A DNA stretch of 64,000 nucleotides from Helicobacter felis ATCC 49179. GTDB lineage: Bacteria; Campylobacterota; Campylobacteria; Campylobacterales; Helicobacteraceae. Location of the stretch: contig NC_014810.2 in NCBI RefSeq assembly GCF_000200595.1, positions 124,001-188,000 on the forward strand. The letters are read 5' to 3'. The notes beneath the pieces are model-generated. The model was not told the origin of the DNA, made no database searches, and saw nothing but the letters and a program-made list of their open reading frames with translations. Shown here in pieces: positions 47,713 to 55,550 of this stretch; position 1 is the first letter of the stretch, and every line of letters begins with the position of its first letter. A program made the position numbers and the translations under genes.

Positions 47713-47982
47713 ATGGCACAAGCATTTATGGACCCAGATGAAACTGAGGACTTCACCAACCATCTCCAGCAGTTTATGGACGATCTCAACGAAATGGTGC
47801 GCAGTTTGAATGGACACTTCCGCGCTTTAGGGGATACCTGGGACGATGCTAAGTATTGGGAATTCGAGGAAGTGCTTAAAGAGTTGGAGAGCTTTTTAAA
47901 GCATTTTGATGAGCAGGCTGAGGAGCAAGTGCGCTGGCTCAGACGCAAGATTGAAGAGACGCGTACTTATTTAGGAGTCTAG
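47713..47982 (+). CDS. WXG100 (ESAT-6-like) small helical protein
   Basis: An 89-residue, acidic protein with two amphipathic helices separated by a turn around residues 38-48 (RALGDTWDDAKYWEF). The turn carries Trp43 in a W-x-D motif rather than the strict W-x-G, with Phe51 one to two turns further, as in WXG100 proteins. Length, helical hairpin, lack of a signal peptide and neighbouring FtsK-type ATPase and toxin genes all fit an exported WXG100 partner. AAGGAG precedes the start. The next gene starts one base after the stop. Confidence 0.75.
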   Translation: MAQAFMDPDETEDFTNHLQQFMDDLNEMVRSLNGHFRALGDTWDDAKYWEFEEVLKELESFLKHFDEQAEEQVRWLRRKIEETRTYLGV

Positions 47983-47983
47983 T

Positions 47984-48994
47984 ATGCCTGTCAATGTGGA
48001 CACGGAGCAGGTGCGCGCGCTCTTAGAGCGTTTTGAGGATTTTCAGGAGCATTTATACCAAGAAACCCGCGCCTTTTTGCAGGAGCTAGAAACCTTTTAT
48101 GGGGAAACTAAAGAGGAGCTAGCCCAGACCAAGAAGGCTTTGCAAGAGGCAAAGGAGGGGCTAGCTAGGGCTAGGGCGTGGGAGGTTGCTTGTGAAATCG
48201 CATTAGCCATCGCCATCGCCACAGAGTGGGGGGTGTGGGCGGCTACAATCGCTCTTAATATTGCCGTTGAAAAGCGCGAAAAATGGGAGCAAAAGGTCGC
48301 CCTGCTAGAGGAGGCGGTTGAAATTTACACAGAGGAGCTTAGGCGTATCCAAACGATTTTAATCGAAGAGTTTTGTCAACAAAGTCGGACTTTGCACTTG
48401 GCCTATGGGCAAGAACACCATGAACTTTGCATGCGCGCGCTCAAAGCCTCTGCTATCATCGAGCAGGAGTATATGATCCCCCCTTGGATTCAAAAACTCT
48501 ATGACAAATTACAAGGCCTAGAATCCCAGCTAGACCCTCTCATCAAGCAAACACAAATTCAAGCCATTCACGATCAATACCGCGCTTTCTTAGAGGAGCG
48601 CAAAGAGGGTTTTATAGTGTCTGAGGATGAAACCTTTAAAACTCCCTTTAACGATCTCAATTTGCCCGTTTTTCCGGCACTTTTTAGCACCCAATTAGAT
48701 TTAAAGACCTTAGATAATGAAAAACCCATGCTCTGCTTTTATGCGCTCAAAGCCCTGCAAAAAGCCTTAGCTACAAGCACAGCCCTGCAAGACATATTAA
48801 GCGATGAGGACAAGGATCAGATCAATAAGGGCATCACGCCTAAGGGCTATCTCTGGCATTTTGATCCCAACCCCCCGCTAGGCACGATGCAATTAGTGCG
48901 CGAAGAAGTGCTGTTATCTGTCCCCCACACGAAAGGATACCCTCTATGGAAAGAAATACTCCCTCAACTGCAAACCCAAATTGGGGATTTGTAA
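47984..48994 (+). CDS. Predicted polymorphic toxin: helical N-terminus, WHH-type (HNH/EndoVII) C-terminal domain
   Basis: A 336-residue protein. Residues 1-150 are coiled-coil and helical (TEQVRALLERFEDFQEHLYQ, then an Ala-rich segment AIAIATEWGVWAATIALN), comparable in role to the helical N-terminal domains that carry type VII toxins. The last 50 residues hold the nuclease-like signature KGYLWHFDP (Trp291, His292), GTMQLVREE (Met302) and VPHTKGYPLW (His315), the order seen in WHH-class HNH nucleases; the family's middle histidine is replaced, so activity needs testing. The immunity gene overlaps its 3' end by 49 bases, a typical toxin-immunity arrangement. Confidence 0.75.
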   Translation: MPVNVDTEQVRALLERFEDFQEHLYQETRAFLQELETFYGETKEELAQTKKALQEAKEGLARARAWEVACEIALAIAIATEWGVWAATIALNIAVEKREKWEQKVALLEEAVEIYTEELRRIQTILIEEFCQQSRTLHLAYGQEHHELCMRALKASAIIEQEYMIPPWIQKLYDKLQGLESQLDPLIKQTQIQAIHDQYRAFLEERKEGFIVSEDETFKTPFNDLNLPVFPALFSTQLDLKTLDNEKPMLCFYALKALQKALATSTALQDILSDEDKDQINKGITPKGYLWHFDPNPPLGTMQLVREEVLLSVPHTKGYPLWKEILPQLQTQIGDL

Positions 48995-49368
48995 TCCCCC
49001 TAGAAGAAAACGCCCTGCAGAGCGCGCAAAAGATATGCGGCCTAGAGTTTAGCCCTGCCTTTATCGCGTTTTTACAGCGGGCTAATAACGCCATCCCTGC
49101 TAAACGCAACTTCACACTAGGCCAAGAGAGCTACACCTTTAAAAATGTGTTCAACTTCAACACAGAGGGCAAATGCACCTTTGCTTTTTTCATGCAAAAG
49201 CTCAAAGCGCATTTAGACGCACCAGAAATCTTTTTTGGCAGTGATGGCTATGGCGGGCTGTTTATCTTAAATACTAGCACTGATCAAGTGCTGTTTTTAG
49301 ACACGGATACGGGGGTTAAAAAACCCTTGATTGCCTTTGATCTTTTCCTTAAAAAATTAGAATCTTAG
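48946..49368 (+). CDS. SUKH (SMI1/KNR4)-type immunity protein
   Basis: A 140-residue soluble protein with SUKH hallmarks: an N-terminal segment NWGFVIPLEENAL, a central CGLEFSPAFIAFLQRANNA and the diagnostic EIFFGSDGYGGLFILNTST followed by QVLFLDTDTG. SUKH proteins neutralise diverse nuclease toxins. It overlaps the preceding toxin gene by 49 bases; AAAGGA lies upstream of ATG. Its natural target is presumably that toxin (inference from adjacency). Confidence 0.85.
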   Translation: MERNTPSTANPNWGFVIPLEENALQSAQKICGLEFSPAFIAFLQRANNAIPAKRNFTLGQESYTFKNVFNFNTEGKCTFAFFMQKLKAHLDAPEIFFGSDGYGGLFILNTSTDQVLFLDTDTGVKKPLIAFDLFLKKLES

Positions 49369-49377
49369 GAGCTTTGT

Positions 49378-49611
49378 ATGCATTATGAAGGCAGTGCTTC
49401 GCATATAAGACATTTGCAAGATTTATTCTTAGAGGCGATGAATGACGACCTAGGGCATAAACTCAGCACAGAAGTGATTGAGGAAATGCGCCATTTGGCC
49501 AATCAGTTTGAAAATCTTGAACTAGAGATGATTGGCAATAAAGAGAGTATCACGAGGCGTTTAGAAGAAGCGCGTGATTTAGTCCAACAAGCCCACAACA
49601 TACAACCCTAA
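49378..49611 (+). CDS. Second small helical protein of the operon
   Basis: A 77-residue acidic protein predicted to form two helices (SHIRHLQDLFLEAMNDDLG and VIEEMRHLANQFENLELEM, with a third RRLEEARDLVQQA). Size and helical layout resemble WXG100 proteins, but it lacks a tryptophan. It could be a second WXG100-like partner, as these often come in pairs, or a small chaperone; sequence alone does not decide. AGGAGCTT precedes it; it lies nine bases after the immunity gene and nine before the ATPase gene. Confidence 0.65.
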   Translation: MHYEGSASHIRHLQDLFLEAMNDDLGHKLSTEVIEEMRHLANQFENLELEMIGNKESITRRLEEARDLVQQAHNIQP

Positions 49612-49620
49612 AGGAAGACC

Positions 49621-52077
49621 ATGTTAGCTGCCCTACAAGATTTAGACCAAGCCCTGCACAAAGTGCGTTTTGCACACAGCCCGCTTTTTACTCTTAAAGA
49701 GAGTCAAGAGAGATTGCTTAAAATTAGAGATAATATTAGAGAGAGTCAGCCCCAACTAGGCGGGCAATTACACCTTAATGAAAGCCAAAGTTACCCTGAG
49801 TTTCTAGCTTTAGGCGTGTTGGAAGTGGGCGAAAACACCCCACAAGGCTTAGAAGAGAGCTTTGAAAAATTCTTTATCCCTAAAGTTTACCCCTTCCCTC
49901 CGCCCGCTCTCTATGGCAATAGTCCAAACACGCCTAGATTTTTACGCGAAGCCTTTTTGCGCTTGGTCTCTACCATCCCCCTCACTCATTTACAAGTGGT
50001 CTTAGTGGATGCGTTGCAATTAGGCGGAGTCTTTGCACTCGCACGGCGGCTTTTAAAAAAAGATCACAAATTTATTTACCAACAAAAAATCCTCACAGAG
50101 GGCGGGGAGATCAAGCAAGCCCTAAAAGACCTTTATGAATACCTGAAAACGAATTTACAAGAGAAATTAGCAGGCTATAAGGATTTTATGGACTACAACC
50201 GCCATAACACCGACCGCTTAGAGGTACGCGCCCTGTTTTTAAGCGGGGTGGACGCTTTAGATGCGGAAAGTCGGGGCTACTTACAGCGCTTGGTGCGCTT
50301 TGGCGCGGCTAATGGGGTGCTGTGTTTTGTCTATAGCTTGAGCGAAAAGCAAGAGCGTAGCAAAGAAGAGGCATTTTTAGATCGTTTCTTAGAACAATAC
50401 GCTGAGAGGTTTGAGAGCACTCCTGCCTTTGAACGCTTGCGTTTAAAAGCCCTACACGATTCTACGGGCACAAACTCCGCGCATTTAAACGCCTTTGCTA
50501 AAGAGGTAGCTGACTACTATGATGGGCGCAATCAGATCAAGCGCGAGGTGAGCGAACTGCAACAAGAAGGGGAATTTTGGAACAAAGAGAGCACTTATAT
50601 TGTGCGTGCGCCCATTGGGTGGGATAAAAACCATCGAGAGGTCCTATTTGAGATCGGAGGCGATCAAACCCAGCACCATACTTTAGTCTGTGGGCGCAGT
50701 GGGAGCGGGAAATCTAACTTTTTAAATGTGCTCATTCAGAATTTAGCTTACTACTATTCCCCCGATGAATTGCGTTTATTCCTGCTAGATTACAAAGAGG
50801 GGGTAGAGTTTAACGCCTATGCTAACCCCACCCTAGAGCACGCTCAGTTGGTGAGTGTGCAGGCTTGCGTGGCCTATGGAATCACTTTTTTAGAGTGGCT
50901 TAATAAAGAGTTGACGCGCCGTGCGCAGTTGTTTAAAGATTGCGGAGCAAAGGATTTTAAAGGCTATAGACAAACCCATACTTTGCCTAGATTTGTGGTG
51001 ATTATTGATGAGTTTCAGGTCCTATTCATGGAAGGCAAAAAGTTAGAGGAGATAAAAAATTTGGTGGTTAATTTGCTTAAAAAAGGGCGCAGTTATGGGG
51101 TGCACATGGTTTTTTCCACCCAAACTATGGTGGGAGGCCAAATTCCTAAGGAAATACTGGGCCAAATTGGTAACCGCATGGCCTTAGCCGTAAACGAAAC
51201 AAACGATAGTCTCTCTGTTTTGGGCAATGATGCGGCCACGCGTCTTGAGCCCAAGATAGGCATTTATAGCTCTGTAGGCGAGCAAAAAGACGACTCGTTA
51301 ATGACTTACACAAGTATCCCCTATGCCGCTAATGAAAAGCTCCCTGATTTCATTGCAAAAACCATAGAAGAAGCTAGGGAACGGGGCACAAAACCCCTAG
51401 AGGATCGCAAGCTCTATAATGGCGAAGAACCCGTTTATATGCCCCAAGCGCTTCATTTGCAAGACATGAGCTTACAGCTGGGCGTAGGCGTGGATTATGA
51501 GGGCAGAGAATTTATTTTACCCTTTGAAGAGGGCGATCACTTGCTCTTAGTGGGCGCAGACGAGGCTAAGATAACATGGCTAAAGATTTTGGGTAAAAAT
51601 TTGCATGCTTTGGGCAAAAAACTTTACTATTATAATGCTAGTAAAGCTCTTGCAAAAATTCAAGACCAGATCCAGCCCTACGGCATACAAGCCACCCACA
51701 CCAACGCGCAAATCTTTGAGGAAAATTTAGAGCCGGGGAGCTTTATTCTCATTGATTCTTTGGATGAAGCGCAGGATTTGCATGATAGAAAGAGCGTAGG
51801 ATTGGCGCAATGGAAAGCTTCTCTAACTAACGCCAAAGACTACGGCCATCACTATATCGTCATGCTCACTAACATGAAAAGAGTTACCGGTATCCCCGAT
51901 ATAAAGGACATGTTGGAGCTCTTTAAGTACCGCATTGTTTTTAAAAGCAATCAAGAAAACACTGAGAAGGCGACCAGCATAGAGATTAAAGAGAGATTAG
52001 AGCGCGCCAACGCCCGCTTTTTTGACAAATCCACAGACGCGTACACAGACTTTAGGCCCTATAGTTTGCGGGATTAG
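49621..52077 (+). CDS. FtsK/SpoIIIE-type secretion ATPase (EccC/EssC-like), without membrane anchor
   Basis: An 818-residue soluble protein. About 340 N-terminal residues are unassigned. Then comes one intact FtsK/SpoIIIE domain: Walker A CGRSGSGKSNFLN (near 356), Walker B RFVVIIDEFQVLF (near 460), and HMVFSTQTMVGG. A second, C-terminal copy is degenerate: its nucleotide loop reads VGADEAKITWL, without GKT, though a SFILIDSLDEAQ stretch remains. EccC/EssC proteins of type VII secretion have several such domains but also N-terminal transmembrane helices, which I do not see. It ends the operon. Function as a substrate-driving ATPase is inferred from family and WXG100 context. Confidence 0.85.
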   Translation: MLAALQDLDQALHKVRFAHSPLFTLKESQERLLKIRDNIRESQPQLGGQLHLNESQSYPEFLALGVLEVGENTPQGLEESFEKFFIPKVYPFPPPALYGNSPNTPRFLREAFLRLVSTIPLTHLQVVLVDALQLGGVFALARRLLKKDHKFIYQQKILTEGGEIKQALKDLYEYLKTNLQEKLAGYKDFMDYNRHNTDRLEVRALFLSGVDALDAESRGYLQRLVRFGAANGVLCFVYSLSEKQERSKEEAFLDRFLEQYAERFESTPAFERLRLKALHDSTGTNSAHLNAFAKEVADYYDGRNQIKREVSELQQEGEFWNKESTYIVRAPIGWDKNHREVLFEIGGDQTQHHTLVCGRSGSGKSNFLNVLIQNLAYYYSPDELRLFLLDYKEGVEFNAYANPTLEHAQLVSVQACVAYGITFLEWLNKELTRRAQLFKDCGAKDFKGYRQTHTLPRFVVIIDEFQVLFMEGKKLEEIKNLVVNLLKKGRSYGVHMVFSTQTMVGGQIPKEILGQIGNRMALAVNETNDSLSVLGNDAATRLEPKIGIYSSVGEQKDDSLMTYTSIPYAANEKLPDFIAKTIEEARERGTKPLEDRKLYNGEEPVYMPQALHLQDMSLQLGVGVDYEGREFILPFEEGDHLLLVGADEAKITWLKILGKNLHALGKKLYYYNASKALAKIQDQIQPYGIQATHTNAQIFEENLEPGSFILIDSLDEAQDLHDRKSVGLAQWKASLTNAKDYGHHYIVMLTNMKRVTGIPDIKDMLELFKYRIVFKSNQENTEKATSIEIKERLERANARFFDKSTDAYTDFRPYSLRD

Positions 52078-52090
52078 AGTTTAGGGGGTT

Positions 52091-52112
52091 AGGCTTAGAG
52101 TTTTCTAAGCTT
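52091..52112 (+). terminator. Hairpin after the FtsK-type gene
   Basis: GCTTAG (52093-52098), six-base loop, CTAAGC (52105-52110), with one G-U and one A-U pair extending each end. It follows the ATPase stop by 13 bases and precedes the outer-membrane gene's own promoter. A U-run is lacking, so termination strength is uncertain. Confidence 0.4.
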
Positions 52113-52150
52113 AAAATAAGTGTTTATCAAATACGCTACTATTCTGAGAT

Positions 52151-52156
52151 TATAAT
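52151..52156 (+). promoter_or_regulatory. -10 box of the outer-membrane protein gene
   Basis: TATAAT in an AT-rich region 32 bases before the ATG at 52188, with TAGGAGT as the ribosome site between. It suggests the outer-membrane protein is transcribed separately from the operon before it. Confidence 0.6.
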
Positions 52157-52187
52157 CCCAAAATTACAATGGTAGGAGTGTCTGTTT

Positions 52188-53569
52188 ATGCGGCTAGCTT
52201 TATTGGCGGTATTAGCGGTGGGTTTGAGTGCAGAAAGCAGTGGGTTTTACATACAAGCAGGATTTCAATATTCTAATGTCTTGCAAGACAATGTGGCAAG
52301 CAAAACGGACATTCAGGCTTTAAATACGGCGGTTAATTTTAATAAGGCGTTCCCTTCTAAGCACCAGTGGAACGCACCACAAGCGGGCGACATACCATTT
52401 AAGGATCCGGTAAATAATCCATTTCAACAGACTGAGAAAATTTTAGATCAAATAATCGATTGGGATGGAAAAAATCTTGATATGGATATGGCCAAAGCAG
52501 ACTACCAAAAAACGCAGAACAATTAATGCCCGCATGGCTAGCTTACACTATCGAAAGTGCTCAAAAAGAAACACCTAATGCGCCTAATAAAGTTATAGGG
52601 AATATGCTTAGCGAGTTGGGTAATTTTGCAGGTCGAGCTATGATGGGTTATCAAACATACAGGTTTCAAAACCCCCAGCTTGAGGCAGCTTATAAAGCGT
52701 TTAATACAGTTGGCCAGCAAGCTGCCCAAGCTTTAGGGATGGGTAGTATATTGCTTTTAAGTCATGATGAGGGTCAGGCTAGCCTTGCTGTTTTACAAGC
52801 CCAAGTCTCTAACCTAGAGAATGCGGCTAACACTCTAAGTTCTACGCTGTTTAATGTACTCACCAGTGCGTCCTCCAACCAACAACCTCTTATTGATAAT
52901 CCTAATCAAAGGAGGAAGTTTAGCGCGGCTATTCAATCTGATGCGGACCAAGTTTCCGTGCTTGCTCAAGCTCTTCAGAAAGTTTTAAAAGAACGCTATG
53001 GCATTTCTCCTGCTATGCAACACTGCTACAGCAATTCTAATCTCTATGGAGTGAATGTGCAAATGGGGTACAAACAATTCTTTGGGAGTTCGAAGCGTTG
53101 GGGGTTGCGCTACTATGGCAGTTTTAGTTACAACTGGGGAGAGGGCTCTAAAACAGGCCATGGCATCAACAGCGTGATCTATGGAGCGGGCATAGATGGT
53201 TTGTTTAACTTCTTTGAGAGCGGAAGTCATGGTGTGAATGCCGGAGTCTTTTTAGGGTTAATGGTAGTGGGCAATTCATGGATTAATAATAACACGGCAT
53301 TAAAAACAGCCATTAATGCGTGCAAAAATGATCGCGCTTGCACACTGCAGATGCGATCTAGTTATTTCCAACTGCCTTTGACCTTTGGTTTTAGGACTAA
53401 TATTGGCGCGCATAATGGTTTTGAGATCGGCACACGCATTCCTCTATTGCCCATGCCCTATTACTACGCCTCTATGGCTACAAGTTATGGAATATTGGGA
53501 ACTTACAAGCAACAAATAGGCTTTAAACGCAACGCTTCGGTGTATTTTAACTATGTCTTTAGTTTTTGA
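52188..53569 (+). pseudogene. Hop-family outer-membrane protein gene, split by a frameshift
   Basis: Frame one (52188-52526) has a signal peptide (RLALLAVLAVGLSAE) and the Hop-like mature start SSGFYIQAGFQYSNV. Frame two (from 52481 as an open frame, with ATG at 52526, to 53569) has Hop-like extracellular sequence, the barrel strands SNLYGVNVQMGYKQFFG and NAGVFLGLMVVGNSW, and the C-terminal FNYVFSF. The two join if the A6 run at 52507-52512 gains one A, giving DYQK-NAEQLMPAWL and about 460 residues. So this is a frameshifted gene, or a sequencing error, or a short A-tract switch. A6 is too short for a typical contingency tract. The Helicobacter Hop family includes adhesins and porins. Confidence 0.8.
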
Positions 53570-53593
53570 TGGGAAACTCATACCCATCGATGC

Positions 53594-54595
53594 ATGAACT
53601 ATATTGGCTCTAAGCGCAAACTCTCTAATTTTTTATTTAGCAACATTCAAGAAGTGTTGTTAAATTGCGGAGTTTCTCTCTGCGATTGTGTTTTTACTGA
53701 CCTTTTTTCAGGCACAGCGGCTGTAGGACGGCTGTTTAAAAACCATGTTAGACAGGTCATTAGCAATGATAAAGAGTTTTATAGCTTCGTGCTAGCCAAA
53801 CACTATATTCAGAACACCCAGCCCTTAGAGCGCGCCCAAGTCCTTGTAGATGAACTTAATGCCCTCCCCCCAACAGAGGGCAAAATTTACCAGCATTACG
53901 CGCTAGGGGGCGGGGAAGGGCGGCAGTATTTCAGTAATCACAATGCAGGCAAGATTGATAGCATACGCATGCAAATTAAAAAATGGCAAGAAAATCACAC
54001 CATTAATGAAGCAGAATTTTACTTTTTACTTGCCTCCCTTTTAGAGGCTAGCGACAAGGTAGCTAACACCGCTTCTGTCTATGGAGCGTTTTTAAAACAC
54101 CTCAAAAAAAGCGCGCAACAAGAATTAGTGTTAACTCCAGCACCCTTAGAGTTAAGCCAAAACTCCCATTATGCCTACAACAAAGACGCTAAAGAGCTCA
54201 TCGCACGCCTACACACCGATATTTTATATTTAGACCCTCCCTATAATCAGCGCGAATACGGGGCCAATTACCACCTCTTAAATAGCATTGCTCTTTATGA
54301 TGACTTCATTCCACAAGGCAAAACGGGACTAAGAAATTACGAAAAATCCGCTTGGTGCAAAAAATCCTCAGCGTATGAGAGTTTAGAATATGTCATTAAG
54401 CACACCCGCGCGCGTTTTATTTTTTTAAGTTACAACGATGAGGGTCTGCTAAGTTTGGAGGAAATCGCAACCCTCTTTAGCCAATACGGGCACTACAATC
54501 TTAAAAGCCATGCCTACACCCGCTTTAAGGCTGATTCTAAGCGCACGCAGACTAAAGAGAGCACGATCGAATATTTGCATATGCTTCAAAAGTAA
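53594..54595 (+). CDS. D12-class DNA adenine methyltransferase
   Basis: A 333-residue methyltransferase with a Dam/D12-type layout: N-terminal MNYIGSKRKLSNFLF, SAM-binding VFTDLFSGTAAVGRLF, and the catalytic DILYLDPPYNQREYG (D-P-P-Y). It methylates N6 of adenine in an unknown target. No restriction endonuclease is adjacent, so it looks orphan within this window. It starts 25 bases after the outer-membrane gene and may share its transcript. It probably belongs to the same accessory segment between trpB and trpA. Confidence 0.88.
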   Translation: MNYIGSKRKLSNFLFSNIQEVLLNCGVSLCDCVFTDLFSGTAAVGRLFKNHVRQVISNDKEFYSFVLAKHYIQNTQPLERAQVLVDELNALPPTEGKIYQHYALGGGEGRQYFSNHNAGKIDSIRMQIKKWQENHTINEAEFYFLLASLLEASDKVANTASVYGAFLKHLKKSAQQELVLTPAPLELSQNSHYAYNKDAKELIARLHTDILYLDPPYNQREYGANYHLLNSIALYDDFIPQGKTGLRNYEKSAWCKKSSAYESLEYVIKHTRARFIFLSYNDEGLLSLEEIATLFSQYGHYNLKSHAYTRFKADSKRTQTKESTIEYLHMLQK

Positions 54596-54734
54596 GAATT
54601 TTGAACTTTAAGGCATACCTGCGCCTTGCAATTAACCTATAGTTAACACTTTTTTAGGGGTTGGGGGTTCAGGGAATGGGGCAGATTTGCAAAAGGGGGT
54701 TTGAGGTTTTGTTCTGCGTGCCGATGTAGCCCGC
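54596..54734. other. Noncoding gap before trpA with short inverted repeats
   Basis: AAGGC-ATACCTGC-GCCTT at about 54610-54627 can form a hairpin that may end the accessory segment. TTAAC-CTATA-GTTAA at about 54633-54647 is a small inverted repeat containing TATAGT, possibly a promoter element for trpA. The rest is G-rich, with no open reading frame that I support. Confidence 0.35.
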
Positions 54735-55526
54735 ATGAGATACACAAATATGTTTGAAAAAAGGGGCGTTTTTGTGCCCTTTGTGATGTTGGGCGATCCT
54801 AGTTATGAGGTGAGTTTTGAGATCATTAAGACTCTTATTGATGCAGGGGTGGATGCCTTAGAATTGGGTTTTGCCTTTTCTGAACCGATGGCTGATGGCC
54901 CCACCATTCAGGCAAGCCATCTTAGAGCTCTTAAGGGCGGGGTGAATATGCGCACTAATTTTGCTCTCTTAGAAAAGGTGCGCGCCTATGCCCCAAATAT
55001 TCCCATCGGACTTTTGCTTTATGCTAATTTGGTGCACCACTTTGGGGTGGATCATTTTTATCGCGCTTGTGCACAGAGTGGAGTAGATAGCGTGTTGGTG
55101 GCTGATGTGCCTTTAACAGAGAGTGCGCCCTTTGTGCAAAGCGCAAACCAACACCATATCGCCCCGATTTTTATTGCTGCCCCACACACAAGTTCGGCGC
55201 ATTTAAGACAGATCGTTACACAGAGTTTAGCTTATGTCTATGTGTTGGCGCGCGCAGGAGTTACTGGAGCTAGTCAAACTCTAGGCCAAGAGGCTAGAGA
55301 AGTGATTGTCCATCTTAAAGAGCTCGCACCTCTGCCTTGTCTGCTAGGCTTTGGCATTTCTCAGCCTGGCCACATACAAGAGGCGTTAGCATTGGGCGCA
55401 GATGGGGTGATTTGTGGTTCAGCCATTGTAAAAATTATAGAAGAAGGGCTCAAAGATTCCTCTTGGATGTTAAAAAATTTGCGCGTTTTTGTAGAAAATA
55501 TGCGTATGGGGTTGTGCTATAATTAG
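54735..55526 (+). CDS. trpA: Tryptophan synthase alpha chain
   Basis: A 263-residue TIM-barrel enzyme cleaving indole-3-glycerol phosphate. It has the family blocks FVPFVMLGDPSYEVS, ALELGFAFSEPMADGPTIQ (catalytic Glu) and GVDSVLVADVPLTES (catalytic Asp), then GFGISQPGHIQEALALGADG. No obvious ribosome site. In most relatives trpA follows trpB directly; here 11.9 kb of accessory genes lie between, so it probably relies on its own or read-through transcription. Confidence 0.95.
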   Translation: MRYTNMFEKRGVFVPFVMLGDPSYEVSFEIIKTLIDAGVDALELGFAFSEPMADGPTIQASHLRALKGGVNMRTNFALLEKVRAYAPNIPIGLLLYANLVHHFGVDHFYRACAQSGVDSVLVADVPLTESAPFVQSANQHHIAPIFIAAPHTSSAHLRQIVTQSLAYVYVLARAGVTGASQTLGQEAREVIVHLKELAPLPCLLGFGISQPGHIQEALALGADGVICGSAIVKIIEEGLKDSSWMLKNLRVFVENMRMGLCYN

Positions 55527-55550
55527 GGTTTCAATGTCTAAAGGGGTGGA

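Noticed and set aside
42847-52077. Type VI or type IV secretion cluster
   Set aside because: No TssB/C, Hcp, VgrG, VirB or ComB homologues are seen; the ATPase is FtsK/SpoIIIE type and the small proteins are WXG100-like.
42847-54735. Prophage or transposon origin of the accessory segment
   Set aside because: No integrase, transposase, phage structural genes or flanking direct repeats were found.
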